This document shows, piece by piece, positions 59,128 to 64,000 of a stretch of DNA of 64,000 nt. The notes below the pieces were generated by a model that saw only the letters and a list, made by a program, of their open reading frames with translations, ran no database searches and was not told where the DNA came from. The number at the start of each line of letters is the position of its first letter. Position 1 is the stretch's first letter. This DNA is from Boswellia sacra (Eukaryota > Streptophyta > Magnoliopsida > Sapindales > Burseraceae). Location of the stretch: contig SNVD02004529.1 of assembly GCA_013180625.2 (NCBI GenBank), forward strand, positions 62,001-126,000, read 5' to 3'. Made by a program: the position numbers and the translations under genes.

Positions 59128-60560
59128 CATATGTGTCTATTATAATATACCCCAGTGGGCAAGCACCATCAAGAGCAAAATGGAATAGTTTGTGCAGGGG
59201 AAGAATTGGAACCCATTCCCCTCCCACTACCTATACAACACTAATGTCTCCATATTCTCTTCTATGAGATTCGATAGTGGGACATTTTTAGATTTGCACC
59301 TAAGAAGAAGTTTTTGCCTATATTACGATGTTGGGGAATATCGGGTTTAGATTTATTTTGCATTTTAAATCAGTAAGATTTAAAGACAAATGTAGATAAA
59401 TTATTCTCTTGAAACAATGGATTTGTAAATACTTACTGGTAATACTAGACTTATAACATTCATATAATATAAATTCTATAATATGACGTGACAGTTTACC
59501 TGATAAAAATTCACTAAAAAAGAGAAAACAAAAATAGATGATGAAAGTTACATCTCTAATATAATTTTATTACTTAAACTATTACGTCATATTATAGAAT
59601 TTATGTTATATAGATGTTATAAGTTTAGTATTATTGATAATTAGTGTAAAAATCATTTCAAATATGATGGAAGACGTCGGTGTGATATCTGATAGTATCT
59701 GATGTTGTTCTAAAACCTCTGACACGTGACCCCTCCATCTAGTACCATCTGATTAAATTAGAAACCCAAAAAATACTTCCTGGTCGCATTTGGAGTCGCA
59801 ATAGACCAAGAAAATTTGTCAAATTGGTTTACGAGGTCTATTTAATCATTCTAGAATTCTCCATCCCTTTTCTATATCATGTCCACATAGGGTAGCAACA
59901 TTTGTTTATTCAGAATAATAAGCAATTTGTCCAAACTTGTCCTGCATAAGGAAATAAAGTATTATCCACGTTGCTTTCCTAAGCTAAACCTTTGTACCCG
60001 TTAAGATAAGAGCATCATCAGCTAAGGCATTCCTCCCTTGAAAAATAGTAAACACCCCACGTTTCCAAGAAATGATGAACAAATTTTAGCATCAGCTTAG
60101 CCAACCAGAGTTTTTATTTTGCTCTCCATTGTTTGTTACCAACTCAATCAAACTGCAGCATCTTTTATCTTTTTCCATCTAATTAATTAACTAGGTCCAT
60201 AACTTTAATATATGCACACACACACACGCACACGCAGTTAAAAAGAAGTCAAAGCTGGTAATATAAGACGAGAAACTCAGCAACCATGCCAGACTACTCC
60301 AAAATTATATTTCTTTCTGCTGTCAACAGTCACAATATACAGCAGTTGCAGGCAAGTCTTGCTATCACAGGTAGCATCTTAAGTTTCATCATGTATTTAC
60401 TGGTTTCTTCGTCCTAAGCCTCAAGTAAAGGTATTACCCAAAAAAAAAAGCACCTGTATTTTAGCGGCGCCGAACAAATGTGGTAACAAATATGGTAATA
60501 GAATAAGATTGTAGAAGTAATGCTCTTAAGTCTTTAGTCAACCAGGAACTCATGGCAGTA
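59128..60560. other. Intergenic DNA without a recognised gene
   Basis: AT-rich spacer. A pair of facing similar segments (about 59420-59500 and 59570-59640, AGTATTA/TAATACT with ACTTATAACA and ATAGAATTTATG) suggests a small decayed foldback element. A short (CA)n tract lies at 60214-60236. Confidence 0.4.
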
Positions 60561-60564
60561 GCAC

Positions 60565-61860
60565 ATATTAGGAGTGAATCAAGGGAAAATCTTCAGCCCC
60601 ATAATTCATCATATTAATTATACGAATATGAGTTATCTTTTGTTTAGGAATTTATCTTGTAGAGTTTTGATTTGTTTCTCCATTGGTCACGCTTTGTAAT
60701 TTATTTTCCATCATTCAACTCTGTGTATAATATCTGAAGACGAATACAAGTCATATAGCTTCTCTGTTCAATACTCTGTCTCTCTATATGGTATCAGAGC
60801 CTAAAATACTCTTAAATTTTTTTTTCCCGGTCATCCCTGCCACTTCCTTATGGCTAACGCAACATCTGAATCATCTCCAAGCACACCTGTTACCAGTTCT
60901 AGCAGTCATCAACCAGCACAACTTATATCCATCAATGTAGCAACACAATTACCTCTCAAACTTTCATCAGCTAACAATTTTCCATCATGCAGAGCTCAAT
61001 TTCGCTCCCTTCTTTTTGGTAATGATCTTCTTCGTCACATTGAAGGAACCTATCCATGTCCAGCGGTTACCACACAAGTTGAGAATTGTGAGGTTCCTAA
61101 TCTAGAAAAGACTAGATGGTCTTCTTCTTCATGCAATGTTAGCATCCGTCTCTTAATCCATCATCCCGCTGATTGCATCTGCCTCAACAGCTAATGAGGC
61201 ATGGTCCCGACTTACACGATTGTATGCTAACAAGTCCAGAACCAGAATCATGCATCTAAAGGAACGCCTTTCGTAGGCCACCAAAGAGACCGAGTCCATT
61301 GCTGAATATATGCAAACACTCACAGGTATAGCTGATGAACTAGCCATTGTTGGTGCTCACTCACTGATGATGATTTAATCATCCATGTTTTGAATGGCCT
61401 CGGCTCCGAGTACGAAGAAATTGTTGCCGCCGTTCGAGCTCGTGACACCCCAATAGCTTTTGAGGAACTCCGTGATAACTGATCATGAAACTTATCTTCG
61501 AACGGAAGAGGCGCGTAAGGAAAAACCGCGCATCATATCTCAGTTCACTCAGCGCGCTTACAATATATCCAAAAGTGGACATTCCAACAATAAGACTGGG
61601 AACAATCAAGGCAAAAACGATCGTCGCGATCAATTTATTCATCCAAATTCCAACGGCAATAAACGCACCAATTCTCAGCAGCAAGGACGTTCTTTTCATA
61701 CCAACAATAAGTCTCTGATTGTTTGTTAAGTTAGTGACAGTGGGACATAGTGCAAAGACTTGCCGGTCGCGTCATCAATCCTATCCAAAGCCACAAGCAA
61801 ATTTCACAGCCACTGGAGACACTCAACCAAGCAGTTCATGGGTAATCTGGTGAAACTGAC
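60565..61860 (+). mobile_element. Truncated Ty1/Copia-type retrotransposon (LTR and gag part)
   Basis: An LTR-like stretch (about 60565-60793) is followed by a tRNA-iMet primer site TGGTATCAGAGC (about 60790-60801) and a gag reading frame from an ATG at 60850. The frame is broken: it shifts before 61194, has a TAG at 61274-61276, and shifts again near 61480. A zinc-knuckle remnant (GHSAKTC) is visible near 61741-61761. Similarity stops about where the protease would begin. No pol region and no 3' LTR are present. It is a dead fragment. Confidence 0.8.
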
Positions 61861-62109
61861 AAACTTTCTCCATGTAATGAAAAATTGGTTCTAAAGTGTG
61901 AAAAAATGGTTCTAAAGTGTAAAAAATTTTAAATCTAGCCCCACATTGAATGTGAAAGACCAAGTCCTTCCTGATAACAAATTCACTAATTTTTCAGCTT
62001 CCGATTGATAAATATGTTCAGTGATAACTATAGGGCAAAAACTTATCCTGCACGTCCATGGAATTTATTAGAACAGGTGGAACATCCTCAACCAGAAGCT
62101 TCTGGCCCG
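61861..62109. other. Junk between Copia fragment and HMT relic
   Basis: Short stretch with a small direct repeat (AATGGTTCTAAAGTGTGAAA-like, about 61885-61925). No gene seen. Confidence 0.35.
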
Positions 62110-62236
62110 TAGCTGCTTCTAGCTTATTCAGAATTATTTCAAATTTTATCAGATGAGGGCCAGATAAATTCCGCTAACACCTGGACCCTTCTGCGATGAA
62201 AATCTTTCAAAGTTTCTTGTGTGATTTCATCAGTAG
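62110..62236 (-). pseudogene. Relic of homocysteine S-methyltransferase exon 4
   Basis: This stretch matches exon 4 of the HMT gene at 50132-50261. Shared blocks on the plus strand include GCTTCTAGCTTATT, ACCTGGAC and TCTTCTGCGATGAAAATCTT; the last encodes KDFHRRR on the minus strand. Substitutions and stops disrupt the frame (for example, the segment equivalent to AFETVPNK is broken). No other HMT exons are evident nearby. Either a second, tandem HMT gene was destroyed here or one exon was copied about 12 kb. Introns seem absent at its edges only because so little remains. Confidence 0.8.
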
Positions 62237-62613
62237 TGATTCCTCTTTAAATAGTGCGTATGAACAACATAAAAAGCACATGATTATGAACCGTTAAGTC
62301 CGCTATAAATATTGAGTTTATTTAACCAATCCCAAGAACCTTTTTTTTTGGGTCAATTTCTTTGTTGTTATCTTCATTTCTTTGGCTTTGAAGCCAGCAA
62401 AATGTGCTGACAAATTTGCTCTTCATTTGTAAGCAATAAAAAGTTACTGATTTCTGAAAAACAGGAATTGTACTACTATATGCAAGACCACAAAATGAAC
62501 GAAAATAATTACACTGAAACGAATAGGATTGGATATGCAAGTACAGCTTTTGAAATTATATGTTCTCTACACGTGTGCATGAAAACTGGCAAGCAAGAAA
62601 AAAAATATAGAAA

Positions 62614-64000
62614 TCATGGGCCACGAGTCGGGAAGAAGCAGAAACATCCATGAGCTTGATCTTCAGGGATCATGCCACCTCCCTTGCTGGTATCTACGGC
62701 TTCTAGCAACCTAACTACTTCAGCCATGTCGGGGCGTCTATCTGGGTTTGCATCCCAGCATTTTCGCATTATACTTGACAATGAATTTGGGCAACATCTT
62801 GGGATATCTGGTCGTAAATTCTGTTTCAAATAATGAATAATTTCGTATTAATGTTATCTTCCGCGTCATGTAAACACACGAATAAAATGCAAATATCTAT
62901 AACCTGTCGCACAACTGCAGATGAAACTTCGGCAAAACTGAGATCAGCGTATGGCATGTCACAGCAGTAGATTTCCCACAGGCATATTCCAAAGCTGTAG
63001 ACATCGCATTTCCTATTATAAGGCTTCCCATCAAGCACCTTCACTCACGGAGGGGAGGAAAAAAGATTAGTTTGGTGACACAGTTGTGATTCCAAGTTTT
63101 CCAAAAAGGTTAATTTGTCATAAAAAATTTGAAGCTTAAATGTTTTTCCTTCAATCATCGAGGAATTAGAAAGAAGTGGGTACCTCAGGGGCCATGTACC
63201 CAAGAGTTCCAGTTTCGCCGGTCATGTCCCTTGGATTCTGAGCTTCAACTCGAGCAACACCGAAATCAGCAATCTTCAGGGTTCTATGAGCATCTAGCAA
63301 CATATTTTCTGTCTTTACATCACGGTGTACAATTTTTTTTGAGTGAAGATAACTCAGACTGCAAAATTAGAACAAAAACTTCGGTAACTTAATTCCCAAA
63401 AACAAGCACAAAAATTTCACATATTTAAGTAGCATCTGTAGCACTCACCCTCTGGAGAGGTCCAAAGCAAGTTGAATCACAACCTTATAGGTAAGTTTTT
63501 TCCTCCTATTCCTAATTAAAAATTTCTTCAATGTTCCACTTGGAAGGTACTCGACAACAACGCAACAAGCCCTGGCAGGAAGAGAATTATGGTCATCACC
63601 CGCAGCACTTTTGGAAGGAATCTTAAGATTGGATGTTCCCATTGAAGCTCCAATAAACTGAAAGAGAGTTACAGCAATTAGGAAAACTAAAATTTGAAAT
63701 AACAGAAAATTCAGTGTTCAAGTAAAATCCACTACTATTATATTATAGAAAGACTGACTAAACCATCTTATCCTACGAAATATAGAAAATCCACAAACTT
63801 AATCTTCAATGTGCATCTCTCTCTCTCTCTCTCTTAAAAAATATATTGATAATGGTGTCATATAAAATTGCTGACACCATTACAGTTGAACGAGATGGGG
63901 TTCATAAAAACAGGACTAGCACACACCAATATTTGAGAAATAACTTTACCTTTGTAACATTTGGATGGTCAAGCTTTTGCCAAACGGCCACCTCTTGCCG
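62614..64000 (-). CDS. Raf-like Ser/Thr protein kinase, C-terminal part (partial)
   Basis: Five exons on the minus strand (63950-64000 running off the window, 63449-63657, 63184-63358, 62904-63038, 62614-62820) give the last 258 codons. Visible kinase features in order are [17 protein letters not shown], the hinge [17 protein letters not shown], the catalytic loop [13 protein letters not shown] in [29 protein letters not shown] and [14 protein letters not shown]. The tail ends [11 protein letters not shown]. These match the plant group C Raf-like MAPKKK (ATMRK1/At3g22750 type), which signal in the cytosol; specific substrates are not known from sequence. The N-terminus, glycine loop and catalytic lysine lie outside. 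In Arabidopsis, as I recall, such a kinase directly follows HMT3, as here after the transposon block. Confidence 0.93.
63817..63834. repeat. (CT)9 microsatellite in kinase intron
   Basis: Short CT run within the intron 63658-63949 of the Raf-like kinase gene. Confidence 0.9.

Overview
This is nuclear DNA from a flowering plant, most likely a eudicot and probably a woody rosid. The evidence is AT-rich intergenic DNA, spliced genes with plant-specific families (P-class PPR, FLZ zinc finger, vicilin, type I 5PTase, Raf-like kinase), and many short non-autonomous transposons. The species cannot be fixed from the sequence. Nothing in it is bacterial, viral-genome-like or CRISPR-like.

Layout. 0.9-2.7 kb: a broken ribosomal protein L24/KOW gene. 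3.7-6.7 kb: a broken vicilin seed-storage gene with at least four in-frame stops and a hAT-type element in an intron. 7.8-10.4 kb: two small DNA transposons. 11.7-14.8 kb: an intact organellar PPR gene. 16.7-19.1 kb: a two-exon FLZ gene with a 2-kb intron. 19-31 kb: gene-poor DNA holding a hAT element, a degenerate tandem repeat and a complete 0.58-kb TRIM retrotransposon. 31.8-34.8 kb (minus): a ten-exon inositol polyphosphate 5-phosphatase. 41.1-41.6 kb (minus): STN1. 43.0-44.6 kb (minus): BUD32 kinase, head to head with a two-exon conserved unknown gene (45.3-46.3 kb, plus). 47.5-51.8 kb (minus): a seven-exon homocysteine S-methyltransferase. 52-62 kb: a transposon-dense block with hAT elements, a 2.1-kb solo LTR, two Mutator-like elements and a broken Copia gag, ending in a relic of one HMT exon. 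62.6-64.0 kb (minus): the 3' part of a Raf-like kinase gene that runs out of the window.

How the genes relate. They do not form an operon or pathway. STN1 (telomere capping) and BUD32 (KEOPS, tRNA t6A) are housekeeping genes on the same strand. The BUD32/unknown pair probably shares a bidirectional promoter. The order vicilin ... HMT - Raf-like kinase resembles a block I recall from Arabidopsis chromosome 3 (PAP85, HMT3 and the neighbouring kinase), so this looks like an old syntenic segment that lost its vicilin and was expanded by transposons.

Exon coordinates were assigned by hand from splice signals, frame continuity and remembered family sequences. I ran no alignments. The most interesting structure is a 3.1-kb inverted pair of hAT elements (56.0-59.1 kb) whose interiors are palindromic arrays. 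No clearly new gene system was found.
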